64,000 bases of DNA from Actinacidiphila sp. DG2A-62. GTDB taxonomy: Bacteria > Actinomycetota > Actinomycetes > Streptomycetales > Streptomycetaceae. The notes below the pieces were generated by a model. That model ran no database searches. It worked only from the letters and a program-made list of their open reading frames with translations, and was not told the origin of the DNA. The stretch is from contig NZ_JAYMGI010000002.1 in assembly GCF_035825295.1 (NCBI RefSeq), positions 6,563,501 through 6,627,500 on the forward strand, read 5' to 3'. Below, piece by piece: positions 28,010-36,128 of this stretch. The translations under genes were made by a program, and so were the position numbers. The first letter of the stretch is position 1; each line of letters begins with the position of its first letter.

Positions 28010-28459
28010 GTGGCAGTCAAGATCAAGCTGAAGCGTCTGGGCAAGATCCGTTCGCCTCACTACCGCATCGTCGTCGCCGACTCCCGTACCCGCCGTGACG
28101 GCCGGGCCATCGAGGAGATCGGCCTGTACCACCCGGTGCAGAACCCCTCGCGCATCGAGGTCGACTCCGACCGCGCGCAGTACTGGCTCTCCGTCGGCGC
28201 GCAGCCGACCGAGCCCGTGCTGGCCATCCTGAAGCTCACCGGCGACTGGCAGAAGTACAAGGGCGAGCCCGCCCCGGCGCCGCTGCTCGTGGCGGAGCCG
28301 AAGGCCGACAAGCGCGCCCTGTTCGAGGCCGCCGCCAAGGACACCGCCGACGAGCCCAAGGGTGAGGCCATCACCCCCAAGGCGAAGAAGGCCGACAAGG
28401 CCGAGAAGAAGGCCGATGACGCCGAGGCCACCGCCCCGGCCGAGTCCACCGAGGCCTGA
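28010..28459 (+). CDS. rpsP: 30S ribosomal protein S16
   Basis: The product has 149 residues. MAVKIKLKRLGKIRSPHYRI and GRAIEEIGLYHPVQNPSRIEV are the S16 core. The last about 60 residues form a Lys/Ala/Glu/Asp-rich extension typical of actinobacterial S16, longer than the about 80-residue E. coli protein. GTG at 28010 has AGGAG upstream. It is the first gene of the rpsP-KH-rimM-trmD-rplS set. Confidence 0.97.
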   Translation: MAVKIKLKRLGKIRSPHYRIVVADSRTRRDGRAIEEIGLYHPVQNPSRIEVDSDRAQYWLSVGAQPTEPVLAILKLTGDWQKYKGEPAPAPLLVAEPKADKRALFEAAAKDTADEPKGEAITPKAKKADKAEKKADDAEATAPAESTEA

Positions 28460-28461
28460 GG

Positions 28462-28701
28462 ATGCTCGAGGAGGCTCTTGAGCACCTCGTGAAGGGCATC
28501 GTCGACAACCCCGACGATGTACAGGTCGACCTGCGCACCCAGCGCCGTGGCAACGTCCTGGAGGTCCGGGTGCACCCCGACGACCTCGGCAAGGTCATCG
28601 GCCGCAACGGCCGTACCGCCCGCGCGCTGCGCACCGTCGTCGGCGCGCTCGGCGGCCGGGGTGTACGCGTCGACCTCGTCGACGTCGACCAGGTCCGCTG
28701 A
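28462..28701 (+). CDS. khpA: KH-domain RNA-binding protein KhpA
   Basis: The product has 79 residues and consists of one KH domain, with the GxxG loop in GKVIGRNGRTARALRTVV. Such proteins (YlqC/KhpA) lie between rpsP and rimM in Gram-positive bacteria and bind RNA, often with KhpB. ATG lies two bases after the rpsP stop, so it is cotranscribed. A perfect 32-base palindrome overlaps its stop codon. Confidence 0.93.
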   Translation: MLEEALEHLVKGIVDNPDDVQVDLRTQRRGNVLEVRVHPDDLGKVIGRNGRTARALRTVVGALGGRGVRVDLVDVDQVR

Positions 28702-28725
28702 CGGCCCGGCCGGGCCGTCAGCGGA
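28694..28725. terminator. Perfect 32-base palindrome over the khpA stop codon
   Basis: The sequence TCCGCTGACGGCCCGG is followed directly by its exact reverse complement. The khpA TGA (28699-28701) is inside the left arm. It could terminate or attenuate transcription before rimM, or stabilise the upstream mRNA end. A second hairpin at 28816-28853 (ACCGGGCCGGA...TCCGGCCCGGT) lies closer to rimM. Confidence 0.6.
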
Positions 28726-28879
28726 CGGACCGGCCGGATCGATCGGCCCGACCGGGCCGGCCGACGCGCGTCGGCCGAGAACAGCGGTCCGCCCGAGGAC
28801 CGAGACGTCCCGTGCACCGGGCCGGAAGCGGCGTCCGCCGCCTCCGGCCCGGTGCCGTCTGTAGTGGGAGTGGAAGAAC

Positions 28880-29518
28880 GTGCAGCTGGTAGTCGGCCGG
28901 ATCGGCCGCGCCCACGGCATCAAGGGCGAGGTCAGCGTCGAAGTACGCACCGACGAGCCGGAACTGCGGCTGGCGCCCGGCGCGGTCCTGGCCACCGACC
29001 CGGCGTCCGCCGGGCCACTCACCATCGCCACCGGGCGCGTCCACAGCGGCCGGCTCATGCTCCGCTTCGAGGGCGTGGCCGACCGCACCGCCGCCGAGGG
29101 CCTGCGCGGCACCCTGCTGATCGCCGAGGTCGACCCCCGGCAGACGCCCGAGGACCCCGAGGAGTTCTACGACCACCAGCTGATCGACCTCGACGTGGTC
29201 ACCGCCGACGGCCGCGAGGTCGGCCGGATCGCCGAGGTCACGCACCTGCCGTACCAGGACCTGCTGGTGGTGCGGCGCCCCGACGGTGGCGAGGTCCTCG
29301 TCCCCTTCGTCAGCGAGATCGTGCCCGAGATCGACCTCGACGAGCAGCGCGCGGTGATCACCCCGCCGCCCGGCCTGCTGGACGAGGCGGACGCGGAGAC
29401 CGCGAGCGCGCGCGCCGAGCAGGGGGAGGCGAACGCGCGGGGCGACCAGGGCGAGGACGCGAGCGCCGACCAGGGCGGGGACGCGAGCGCGCGCGCCGAG
29501 CAGGGGGAGGGCGCCTGA
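28880..29518 (+). CDS. rimM: Ribosome maturation factor RimM
   Basis: The product has 212 residues. The RimM domain begins LVVGRIGRAHGIKGEVSVEV, and the PRC-barrel domain shows EFYDHQLIDLDVVTADG, RPDGGEVLVPFVSEIVPEID and the usual end near ITPPPGLLD. About 40 residues of acidic, repetitive tail follow (units like ASARAEQGE and GEDASADQG), which look disordered. It binds S19 and helps 30S head maturation. GTG at 28880 follows GGAAG. It is preceded by about 180 bases with two strong hairpins, so it may be partly uncoupled from rpsP-khpA. Confidence 0.95.
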   Translation: MQLVVGRIGRAHGIKGEVSVEVRTDEPELRLAPGAVLATDPASAGPLTIATGRVHSGRLMLRFEGVADRTAAEGLRGTLLIAEVDPRQTPEDPEEFYDHQLIDLDVVTADGREVGRIAEVTHLPYQDLLVVRRPDGGEVLVPFVSEIVPEIDLDEQRAVITPPPGLLDEADAETASARAEQGEANARGDQGEDASADQGGDASARAEQGEGA

Positions 29519-29519
29519 G

Positions 29520-30341
29520 ATGCGCCTCGACGTCGTCACGATCTTCCCCGAGTACCTGGAGCCGCTGAACGTCTCGCTCGTCGGCAAGGCCCGCGCCGCC
29601 GGCACCCTCGACGTCCACGTCCACGACCTGCGCGCATGGGCCCACGACCGGCACAGCACCGTCGACGACACCCCGTACGGCGGCGGCCCCGGCATGGTCA
29701 TGAAGACCGGCCCCTGGGGCGAGGCCCTCGACCAGGTCCTCGCCGACGGCTACGAGGCCGGGGCCGGCCGCCCCGCGCTCGTCGTCCCCACCCCCAGCGG
29801 ACGGCCCTTCACCCAGGCGCTCGCCGTCGACCTCTCCCGCGCTCCCTGGCTGATCTTCACACCCGCCCGCTACGAGGGCATCGACAGCCGCGTCACCGCC
29901 GAGTACGCCACCCGCCTCCCGGTCCACGAGGTCTCCATCGGCGACTACGTCCTGGCCGGCGGCGAGGCCGCGGTCCTGGTCGTCACCGAGGCCGTCGCCC
30001 GGCTGCTGCCCGGCGTCCTCGGCAACGCCCAGTCGCACGCCGACGATTCCTTCGCCCCCGGCCCGATGGCCGACCTGCTGGAGGGCCCCGTCTACACCAA
30101 GCCCCCGCGGTGGCGCGGGCACGGCGTCCCCGAGGTGCTGCTCAGCGGCCACCACGGCAAGGTCGCCCGCTGGCGCCGCGACGAGGCGCTGCGCCGCACC
30201 GCCGCCCTGCGGCCGGACCTGATCGCCCGCGCCGACCCGGCCGCGTTCGACAGACGAGACCGCGAGATGCTCAGCATCCTCGGCTGGCAGCCCGGCCCCG
30301 ACGGCCGATTTGGGCCCAGCCCCGACGCCGTGGAAGAATGA
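29520..30341 (+). CDS. trmD: tRNA (guanine37-N1)-methyltransferase TrmD
   Basis: The product has 273 residues. It is a SPOUT methyltransferase that places m1G37 next to the anticodon to prevent frameshifting. The start MRLDVVTIFPEYLEPL, DTPYGGGPGMVMK, the SAM-binding knot YEGIDSR and HEVSIGDYVLAGGEAA, and the catalytic PPRWRGHGVPEVLLSGHHG region are all present. The ATG follows the rimM stop by one base, so translation is coupled. Confidence 0.97.
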   Translation: MRLDVVTIFPEYLEPLNVSLVGKARAAGTLDVHVHDLRAWAHDRHSTVDDTPYGGGPGMVMKTGPWGEALDQVLADGYEAGAGRPALVVPTPSGRPFTQALAVDLSRAPWLIFTPARYEGIDSRVTAEYATRLPVHEVSIGDYVLAGGEAAVLVVTEAVARLLPGVLGNAQSHADDSFAPGPMADLLEGPVYTKPPRWRGHGVPEVLLSGHHGKVARWRRDEALRRTAALRPDLIARADPAAFDRRDREMLSILGWQPGPDGRFGPSPDAVEE

Positions 30342-30471
30342 GCGGCTGCTGCCCGACCGGCGCGCGCCCCTGCCACAGGGGGAACGACGCCGCCGGACAC
30401 CGGCGGCCCCCATGCGAACACCCGACCCGTTCCGTCGATGACCTGTGGCATCGGCGAGGAAGCAGAACACC

Positions 30472-30822
30472 GTGACCAACCTGATCGACAGCGTCAACAG
30501 CGCGAGCCTGCGCGACGACGTCCCCGCCTTCCGCCCCGGCGACACCGTCAACGTCCACGTGCGCGTCATCGAGGGCAACCGCTCCCGTGTGCAGCAGTTC
30601 AAGGGCGTCGTCATCCGCCGCCAGGGCGCGGGCGTCAGCGAGACCTTCACGGTCCGCAAGGTCAGCTTCTCGGTCGGCGTCGAGCGCACCTTCCCGGTGC
30701 ACACCCCGATCGTGGAGAAGATCGAGGTCGTCACCCGCGGCGACGTCCGCCGCGCCAAGCTGTACTACCTCCGCGAGCTGCGCGGCAAGGCCGCGAAGAT
30801 CAAGGAGAAGCGCGAGAACTGA
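30472..30822 (+). CDS. rplS: 50S ribosomal protein L19
   Basis: The product has 116 residues from GTG at 30472, which is preceded by GAGGAAG at a good distance; the in-frame GTG at 30445 would add nine residues not found in L19. The core FRPGDTVNVHVRVIEGNRSR, QQFKGVVIRRQG, FTVRKVSFSVGVERTFP and LYYLRELRGKAAKIKEKR is standard. It is the last gene of the rpsP set and is directly upstream of the signal peptidase cluster. Confidence 0.97.
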   Translation: MTNLIDSVNSASLRDDVPAFRPGDTVNVHVRVIEGNRSRVQQFKGVVIRRQGAGVSETFTVRKVSFSVGVERTFPVHTPIVEKIEVVTRGDVRRAKLYYLRELRGKAAKIKEKREN

Positions 30823-30838
30823 GGCCCCGGCCGAGGGC

Positions 30839-30868
30839 TTGACCTGTCCTTGGCCCGGGACGGATAAG
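30839..30868 (+). promoter_or_regulatory. Promoter of the signal peptidase cluster
   Basis: TTGACC (30839-30844) and GATAAG (30863-30868) are 18 bases apart. The ATG of the first signal peptidase follows 11 bases later, so the leader is very short or absent. Confidence 0.5.
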
Positions 30869-30879
30869 CTTCCGCCCCG

Positions 30880-31707
30880 ATGGACAGTGAAGCAGCCGCG
30901 ACGGAACGCGACCGCTCCTCCGCAGCCGCCGACGAGGCGGACCGGCAGGACCGGTCGCGTTCCGCTGTCCCCGGCGGAACGGGCCGTCCGGGCCGGACCG
31001 GCCCCGCGGACCTCCTCGGCGACGCGCTTCCCGCGGACCTCCCCGGCGACCCGCTTCCCGCGGACGGACCGGGGGAGGCGGGCGCGCGGGAGCGGTGGCT
31101 GCGGCTGTGGCGCACCTGGCGCCGCACCGTCCTGTTCTCCCTGGGGTGCGCGGCCGCGATGCTGCTGGTCAGCCAGTTCGTGGTGGCGCCCTACCAGGTG
31201 CCCAGCTCGTCGATGGAGAACACTCTGCGGGTCGGCGACCGGGTCCTGGTCGACAAACTGGCGTACCGTTTCGGCGGCACTCCGCGGCGGGGGGACGTGA
31301 TCGTGTTCGACGGCGAGGGATCGTTCCGCCTCAGCGGCGGCACGGACTACGTGAAGCGCGTCATCGGCGTCGGCGGCGACCGGGTCACCTGCTGCGACGC
31401 GCGCGGCCGGCTGCTGGTCAACGGCCACCCGCTGGACGAGCCCTACCTCCATCCGGGCGACGCGCCCTCCGCGGAGGCGTTCGACATCGTGGTGCCGCGG
31501 GGAAGGCTGTGGGTCATGGGCGACCACCGCGCGGACTCCGCCGACTCCCGGCAGCACCTCGGCGACCCAGGCGGCGGCACCGTCCCGGTCGGCAAGGTGA
31601 TCGGCCGCGCCGAGTGGATCGCCTGGCCGGTCGGCCACTGGACCCGGCTGCGCCGCCCGGCCGCGTTCGCCGCCGTCCCCGCCCCGGCGGGCGGCCGGCA
31701 TGGGTAG
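30880..31707 (+). CDS. Type I signal peptidase, first of four (SipW-like)
   Basis: The product has 275 residues. About 75 residues of hydrophilic N-terminus precede one transmembrane segment (TVLFSLGCAAAMLLVSQFVV). The catalytic domain faces outside: Ser in VPSSSMENTL, Lys in YVKRVIGVGGD, and box E MGDHRADSADSR. The C-terminus has no second transmembrane helix. It removes signal peptides from Sec- and Tat-exported proteins. Streptomyces have a cluster of four such genes called sipW, X, Y and Z; matching each copy to a letter is by order only. It overlaps the next gene by eight bases. Confidence 0.93.
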   Translation: MDSEAAATERDRSSAAADEADRQDRSRSAVPGGTGRPGRTGPADLLGDALPADLPGDPLPADGPGEAGARERWLRLWRTWRRTVLFSLGCAAAMLLVSQFVVAPYQVPSSSMENTLRVGDRVLVDKLAYRFGGTPRRGDVIVFDGEGSFRLSGGTDYVKRVIGVGGDRVTCCDARGRLLVNGHPLDEPYLHPGDAPSAEAFDIVVPRGRLWVMGDHRADSADSRQHLGDPGGGTVPVGKVIGRAEWIAWPVGHWTRLRRPAAFAAVPAPAGGRHG

Positions 31708-33187
31708 GCGCGGCAGACCCCGCGACGGACAGCAGCCGGCGGACGCCGGACGCCCCGCGGGGCGCCCGGGCGGACCGGACGGCTTCGGCGGGCGTGACGG
31801 GTACGGGGGCGGTTTCCGCGACGGGTACGGGGGCTACGACGGCCTCGGCGGTTCCCGGGGGCGGGGCGGTGACGCGGACGGTTTCGGTGACACGAACGGT
31901 TTCCGTGACGCGGACGGCTTCGCGGACCAGGGCGGCTACGCGGACGGTTTCCGTGAGGCGGACGGCGTGGCCGACCCGGACGGTTTCGCGGGGCCGGGCC
32001 GGCTCTCGGACGGGCTGAACGGCGAGCCGCCGCAGGCGCCGCCGGTGCTGACCGGCGCCAGCCGGATCGAGCGCCGCAAGCTGGCCCGCAAGGTCCGCCG
32101 CAAGCGCCGCCGCTCGCTGCTCAGGGAAGTGCCGCTGCTGGTCATGGTGGCGCTGCTGATCGCGCTGGTCCTCAAGACCTTCCTGCTGCAGGCGTTCGTC
32201 ATCCCCTCGGGGTCGATGGAGCAGACCATCCAGATCGGCGACCGGGTGCTCGTCGACAAGCTGACCCCCTGGTTCGGCGCGCAGCCGCACCGCGGCGACG
32301 TCGTGGTCTTCAAGGACCCCGGCGGCTGGCTGGCCGGCGAGCCCAAGCCCAAGCCGGACCCGCCGGTGGTCAAGCAGGTCAAGTGGTTCTTCACGTTCAT
32401 CGGACTGCTGCCGGCCTCCGGCGAGCAGGACCTGATCAAGCGGGTCATCGCGGTCGGCGGCGACACCGTGCAGTGCTGCGACGCGCAGGGCCGCATCACC
32501 GTCAACGGCAAGCCCCTGACCGAGCCCTACCTGTTCACCGGCAACCCGCCGTCGCGGATGAAGTTCACCGTGCACGTGCCGGAGGGACGGCTGTGGGTGA
32601 TGGGCGACCACCGCGACGACTCCGCGGACTCCCGCTACCACACCGACAAGCCCGGCGGCGGCACGATCCCCGAGAGCCTGGTCGTCGGCAGGGCGTTCGT
32701 GATCGCCTGGCCGGTGGGCCACTGGCGGCGGCTGCCGGAGCCCGGCACGTACGCCTCGGTGCCCGCGCCGTCCGCCTCCGGCTCCGGCCCGGGCGCCGGC
32801 GGGGCCGCCGATCCGTCGGCCGGCACAGGTACGGCCACTAGGGTGGGCTGGACAAACAACGGTCAAAGGACGAGCCGGCTGCCGACTCCTGCGGAACTCC
32901 CGCTCGTTATGGGAATGGTGGGCCTGCGCCGGGGACGACGGCACGGGCGGAAGTCCGGAGTGAGGAGTGGATGTGGGGGACCTTGTGGTCGGCGCACGGT
33001 CTGGAGCCGGCGAACCGGAGAGGGAGGATGCCGAGGTGCCCCCGACGGACGACACGGCGGACCGGGCGGGCAGCAGCAGCGGCGGCACCCTGCCCGGGTC
33101 CGGCGCGGCCTTCGGGCCGGACGCCTCGCCCGCGCAGGGTGCCGCGGCGGGCCGCGCCGCCGTCCCCGCGGACGGCGGGCCCGGTGA
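31700..33187 (+). CDS. Type I signal peptidase, second of four (SipX-like), with an overlong 3' reading frame
   Basis: A 110-residue Gly/Asp/Phe-rich N-terminal part with repeats such as DADGFGDTNGF and GYGGGF precedes a basic stretch and one membrane helix (VPLLVMVALLIALVLKTFLL). Catalytic Ser is in IPSGSMEQTI, Lys in LIKRVIAVGGD, box E is MGDHRDDSADSR. The domain ends near residue 370, but the frame runs on to 33187, 215 bases or more into the next signal peptidase gene. That tail (RLPTPAELPLVMG...) has no family similarity. If one base were missing around 32760-32836, as at ten other places, the gene would stop at TAG 32839-32841 and avoid the overlap. Confidence 0.85.
   Translation: MGRRGRPRDGQQPADAGRPAGRPGGPDGFGGRDGYGGGFRDGYGGYDGLGGSRGRGGDADGFGDTNGFRDADGFADQGGYADGFREADGVADPDGFAGPGRLSDGLNGEPPQAPPVLTGASRIERRKLARKVRRKRRRSLLREVPLLVMVALLIALVLKTFLLQAFVIPSGSMEQTIQIGDRVLVDKLTPWFGAQPHRGDVVVFKDPGGWLAGEPKPKPDPPVVKQVKWFFTFIGLLPASGEQDLIKRVIAVGGDTVQCCDAQGRITVNGKPLTEPYLFTGNPPSRMKFTVHVPEGRLWVMGDHRDDSADSRYHTDKPGGGTIPESLVVGRAFVIAWPVGHWRRLPEPGTYASVPAPSASGSGPGAGGAADPSAGTGTATRVGWTNNGQRTSRLPTPAELPLVMGMVGLRRGRRHGRKSGVRSGCGGPCGRRTVWSRRTGEGGCRGAPDGRHGGPGGQQQRRHPARVRRGLRAGRLARAGCRGGPRRRPRGRRAR
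32839..32844 (+). promoter_or_regulatory. -10 element upstream of the third signal peptidase gene
   Basis: TAGGGT in CCACTAGGGTGGGC resembles the TAGGGT -10 found before the fourth copy. It lies about 130 bases upstream of the third gene. No clear -35. Confidence 0.3.
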
Positions 33188-34391
33188 CGGGTCGCCCGGC
33201 GCGGGACGCGGCAACGGCGTGTCCGGAAGCGGCTTCCCTGGCAACGGCGTGTCCGGAAGCGGCTTCCCTGGCAACGGCGTGTCCGGAAGCGGCTTCCCCG
33301 GCAGCGGCGTGCCCGGAAGCGGCTACCCCGGCAACGGCGTGCCCGTGAACGGGGGACCGTACCGGGCGGGTGACGAGGGCCCGTACCCGCCCGGCGCGTC
33401 CGTGCCCCCGCCGGCGCAGGAGCCGCTGCCCGCTCAGGAGCCTCCGTACGCCGAGGACGCGGCGGGCCGCGGCCGGCACGGCGCGCACCGCGCCGACCCG
33501 GCGGGCCCCGGCGGACCCGGCGACGTGGACGCGGGCGACGACGAGCCGTCCGGCGAGGGCGCCCGCGGCAGCAAGCAGCGCTCCTTCTGGAAGGAGCTGC
33601 CGCTGCTCGTCGGCATCGCTCTGGTGCTGGCCCTGCTGATCAAGACCTTCCTGGTGCAGGCGTTCTCCATCCCGTCCGACTCCATGCAGCACACGCTGGA
33701 GCGCGGCGACCGCGTCCTGGTCGACAAGCTGACGCCGTGGTTCGGCTCCAAGCCGACCCGCGGCGAGGTCGTAGTCTTCCAGGACCCGGGCGGCTGGCTG
33801 CCGGAGAACCCCCCGGCCAGCAGCAACCCGGTGGTCCGCGGCCTGCAGAAGAGCCTCAGCTTCATCGGTCTGATGCCGTCCGCGGACGAGAAGGACCTGA
33901 TCAAGCGGGTCATCGGGGTCGGCGGCGACACCGTGGAGTGCGAGGGCACCGGCCCGGTGAAGGTCAACGGCAAACCGCTGAACGAGCCGTACGTCTTCGC
34001 CGGCAACACCCCCTGCTCCCCGGACAACCCGTTCAAGATCACCGTGCCCAAGGGCCGGATCTGGGTGATGGGCGACCACCGCCAGGACTCGCTGGACTCG
34101 CGTTTCCACATGTCGCTGCCCGGCGGCGGCACGGTCTCCGACAGCGACGTGGTGGGCCGCGCGGTCACCATCGCCTGGCCGGTGAACCGCTGGACCTGGC
34201 TGGGCATCCCCTCGACGTTCTCCCAGCCCGGCATCAACGCGGCCGGCACGGCGGGGCCCGCCGCGGTGGGTCTGGCCGGCGCGCTGCCGCTGGTGCTGCT
34301 GCGCAGGAGGCGGCTGCTGCGCAAGGCCGGGGAGGGCGCTGTGTCCGGTGCCGGGTCTGGGCCCGGGTCCGGGTCCGGGGCCGAGGGCTGA
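32973..34391 (+). CDS. Type I signal peptidase, third of four (SipY-like)
   Basis: The product has 472 residues, very long for the family because the first about 200 are a disordered Gly/Pro/Ser region containing a ten-residue repeat (GNGVSGSGFP). One membrane helix (LPLLVGIALVLALLIKTFLV) is followed by the catalytic domain: Ser in IPSDSMQHTL, Lys in LIKRVIGVGGD, box E MGDHRQDSLDSR. A second hydrophobic segment near the C-terminus (AAVGLAGALPLVLL) with a basic tail suggests a second membrane anchor. Two GTG starts (32967, 32973) are possible; GAGGAG favours 32973. It overlaps the read-through frame of the second copy. Confidence 0.92.
   Translation: MGDLVVGARSGAGEPEREDAEVPPTDDTADRAGSSSGGTLPGSGAAFGPDASPAQGAAAGRAAVPADGGPGDGSPGAGRGNGVSGSGFPGNGVSGSGFPGNGVSGSGFPGSGVPGSGYPGNGVPVNGGPYRAGDEGPYPPGASVPPPAQEPLPAQEPPYAEDAAGRGRHGAHRADPAGPGGPGDVDAGDDEPSGEGARGSKQRSFWKELPLLVGIALVLALLIKTFLVQAFSIPSDSMQHTLERGDRVLVDKLTPWFGSKPTRGEVVVFQDPGGWLPENPPASSNPVVRGLQKSLSFIGLMPSADEKDLIKRVIGVGGDTVECEGTGPVKVNGKPLNEPYVFAGNTPCSPDNPFKITVPKGRIWVMGDHRQDSLDSRFHMSLPGGGTVSDSDVVGRAVTIAWPVNRWTWLGIPSTFSQPGINAAGTAGPAAVGLAGALPLVLLRRRRLLRKAGEGAVSGAGSGPGSGSGAEG
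33210..33359 (+). repeat. 30-base tandem repeat (about five copies) inside the third signal peptidase gene
   Basis: Unit GGCAACGGCGTGTCCGGAAG plus CGGCTTCCCT. The first two copies are identical, the third differs by one base, the fourth and the partial fifth diverge. It encodes GNGVSGSGFP. It is in frame and therefore able to change copy number without breaking the gene. Confidence 0.9.
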
Positions 34392-34420
34392 GCAGGGGGA
34401 CGGCCCGGGCCGTCCCCCGG

Positions 34421-34426
34421 TAGGGT
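34421..34426 (+). promoter_or_regulatory. -10 element of the fourth signal peptidase gene
   Basis: TAGGGT is eight bases before ATG 34435, and no Shine-Dalgarno sequence intervenes, which fits a leaderless transcript. Confidence 0.4.
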
Positions 34427-34434
34427 TCCGCAGC

Positions 34435-35174
34435 ATGAGCGTCACGACGAGCGGCGGCACGACCGCGATACGCAGGTCCCGCGGGGCCGGCCGGGACGAC
34501 TGGTGTCCGGGCTGGTCATCGCGCTGGGCTGCGTGATGTTCCTGGGCGGCTTCGCCTGGGCCGCGGTGCTGTACCGCCCCTACACCGTGCCCACCGAGTC
34601 CATGCGGCCGACGGTCGCGCCCGGCGACAAGGTGCTCGCGCAGAAGATCTCCGGGTCCGATGTGCACCGCGGCGACGTCGTGGTCTTCAAGGACAAGCTC
34701 TGGGGCAACGAACCCCTGGTCAAGCGGGTGGTCGGGGTCGGCGGCGACACCGTGGCCTGCTGCGACAAGCAGGGCCGCCTCACCGTGGACGGCGTGCCGG
34801 TCGACGAGCCCTATCTCGACGGCGGCGGCACGGCGGCGCAGGAGGCGTTCAAGGCCACCGTCGGCAAGGGCGAGCTGTTCATGCTCGGCGACAACCGCTC
34901 GGTCTCCCAGGACTCCCGGGTGCACCTGGAGGACGCGGAGGGCGGCGCGGTCCCGGCGAGCGACGTCAAGGCCAGGGTCGACGCGACCGCATGGCCGTTC
35001 GGCCGGATGGGCATGCTGCCCACGACGTCCGCCTTCGACAAGCTCCCCGGCGGCGGCCAGTCCCCGCAGGGGCCGCTGCGGTGGATCACCTTCGTCGTCA
35101 TCGCCGGGGCCGCGCTGATCTTCGGCGGCGCGGCGTACGAGCCGCTGGCGAACGCGCTGCGCCGGCGGCGGTGA
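34435..35174 (+). CDS. Type I signal peptidase, fourth of four (SipZ-like; one-base frameshift near 34497)
   Basis: From ATG 34435 a frame reads MSVTTSGGTTAIRRSRGAG; the enzyme body is in the next frame, starting SGLVIALGCVMFLGG. One C restored in GACGACTGG (34494-34502) gives a continuous 246-residue protein. The alternative start GTG 34503 has no ribosome-binding site and would put the membrane helix at the very N-terminus. Catalytic Ser is in VPTESMRPTV, Lys in LVKRVVGVGGD, box E LGDNRSVSQDSR. A second membrane segment near the C-terminus (WITFVVIAGAALIFGGAAY) gives two anchors. This copy is more divergent than the other three. Confidence 0.88.
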
Positions 35175-35351
35175 CGAGCTCCGGGCGGTGACGTGCCGGC
35201 GATGGTGACGCGCCGCGGGCCGGTGGCGTGACATGGCCGGTCGGCGATGACGCGCGCGGGGCGTGGCGGGTGGTGACGCGTGGCACATCGCGCACCTCGT
35301 GAGACGGTGTGACGCACAATGGGGGCACGTACGGCTGAAGGGGAACATGCC

Positions 35352-35678
35352 ATGAGCGCCGAGGACCTCGAGAAATACGAGACCGAGATGGAGCTGAAGC
35401 TCTATCGCGAGTACCGCGACGTCGTCGGCCTGTTCAAGTACGTGATCGAGACGGAGCGCCGTTTCTACCTCACCAACGACTACGAGATGCAGGTGCACTC
35501 GGTCCAGGGCGAGGTGTTCTTCGAGGTGTCCATGGCCGATGCCTGGGTGTGGGACATGTACCGGCCGGCCCGCTTCGTCAAGCAGGTCCGCGTCCTGACG
35601 TTCAAGGACGTGAACATCGAGGAGCTGAACAAGGCCGATCTCGATCTGCCGTCGGACGACTCGGGCTTCAACGGCTGA
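35352..35678 (+). CDS. DUF2469 family protein
   Basis: The product has 108 residues. MSAEDLEKYETEMELKLYRE, VIETERRFYLTNDYEMQVH, YFEVSMADAWVWDMYRPAR-like text (here FFEVSMADAWVWDMYR) and VLTFKDVNIEELNK are the nearly invariant DUF2469 pattern of actinobacteria. Its role is unknown. It consistently sits between the signal peptidase/rnhB region and yraN. ATG at 35352 has AAGGGG upstream; an ATG 33 bases earlier in frame lacks conservation. The 177-base gap before it (35175-35351) holds no gene and is rich in GGTGACG-type repeats. Confidence 0.92.
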   Translation: MSAEDLEKYETEMELKLYREYRDVVGLFKYVIETERRFYLTNDYEMQVHSVQGEVFFEVSMADAWVWDMYRPARFVKQVRVLTFKDVNIEELNKADLDLPSDDSGFNG

Positions 35679-35765
35679 GTTATCCACAGGTAGGCGTTCA
35701 AGATCATCGCGGGATGAGCCGCCTCTGCCACTGTTGCGTCACAGAACGTGACGGAGGTGGTACGG

Positions 35766-36128
35766 ATGAACGCGCAAGGAGCGCTCGGACGGTACGGCGA
35801 GGACCTGGCGGCCCGCACCCTGCGGAACGCGGGACTGACCGTCCTGGCCAGGAACTGGCGGTGCGGACGCCGCGGGGAGATCGACATCCTCGCGACCGAG
35901 GGCGACGCCCTCGTCGTCTGCGAGGTCAAGACCCGCCGTGAGGGCCGCTACCAACCGCCCACGGCCGCCCTGACCGGCGACAAGATCACCCGGCTGCGCA
36001 CCCTCGCCGAGCGCTGGACCGCCGAACACGGCGGCGCACCGCCCGGCGGCGTCCGCATCGACCTCGTCGGCGTCACCCTCCCCGTCCGCGGCGCCGCCCG
36101 CGTCGAGCACCTGCGGGGGGTGGCGTGA
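35766..36128 (+). CDS. yraN: UPF0102/YraN family nuclease-fold protein
   Basis: The product has 120 residues. NAQGALGRYGEDLAARTLRN and NWRCGRRGEIDILATEGDALVVCEVKTRR carry the restriction-endonuclease-like E...D...ExK core (GEIDIL and CEVKTR). Family members are Holliday-junction-resolvase-like, but their function is little known. The start is ATG 35766 after GGAGG. Its stop overlaps the start of comM, and dprA follows, the usual yraN-comM-dprA trio. Confidence 0.92.
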   Translation: MNAQGALGRYGEDLAARTLRNAGLTVLARNWRCGRRGEIDILATEGDALVVCEVKTRREGRYQPPTAALTGDKITRLRTLAERWTAEHGGAPPGGVRIDLVGVTLPVRGAARVEHLRGVA

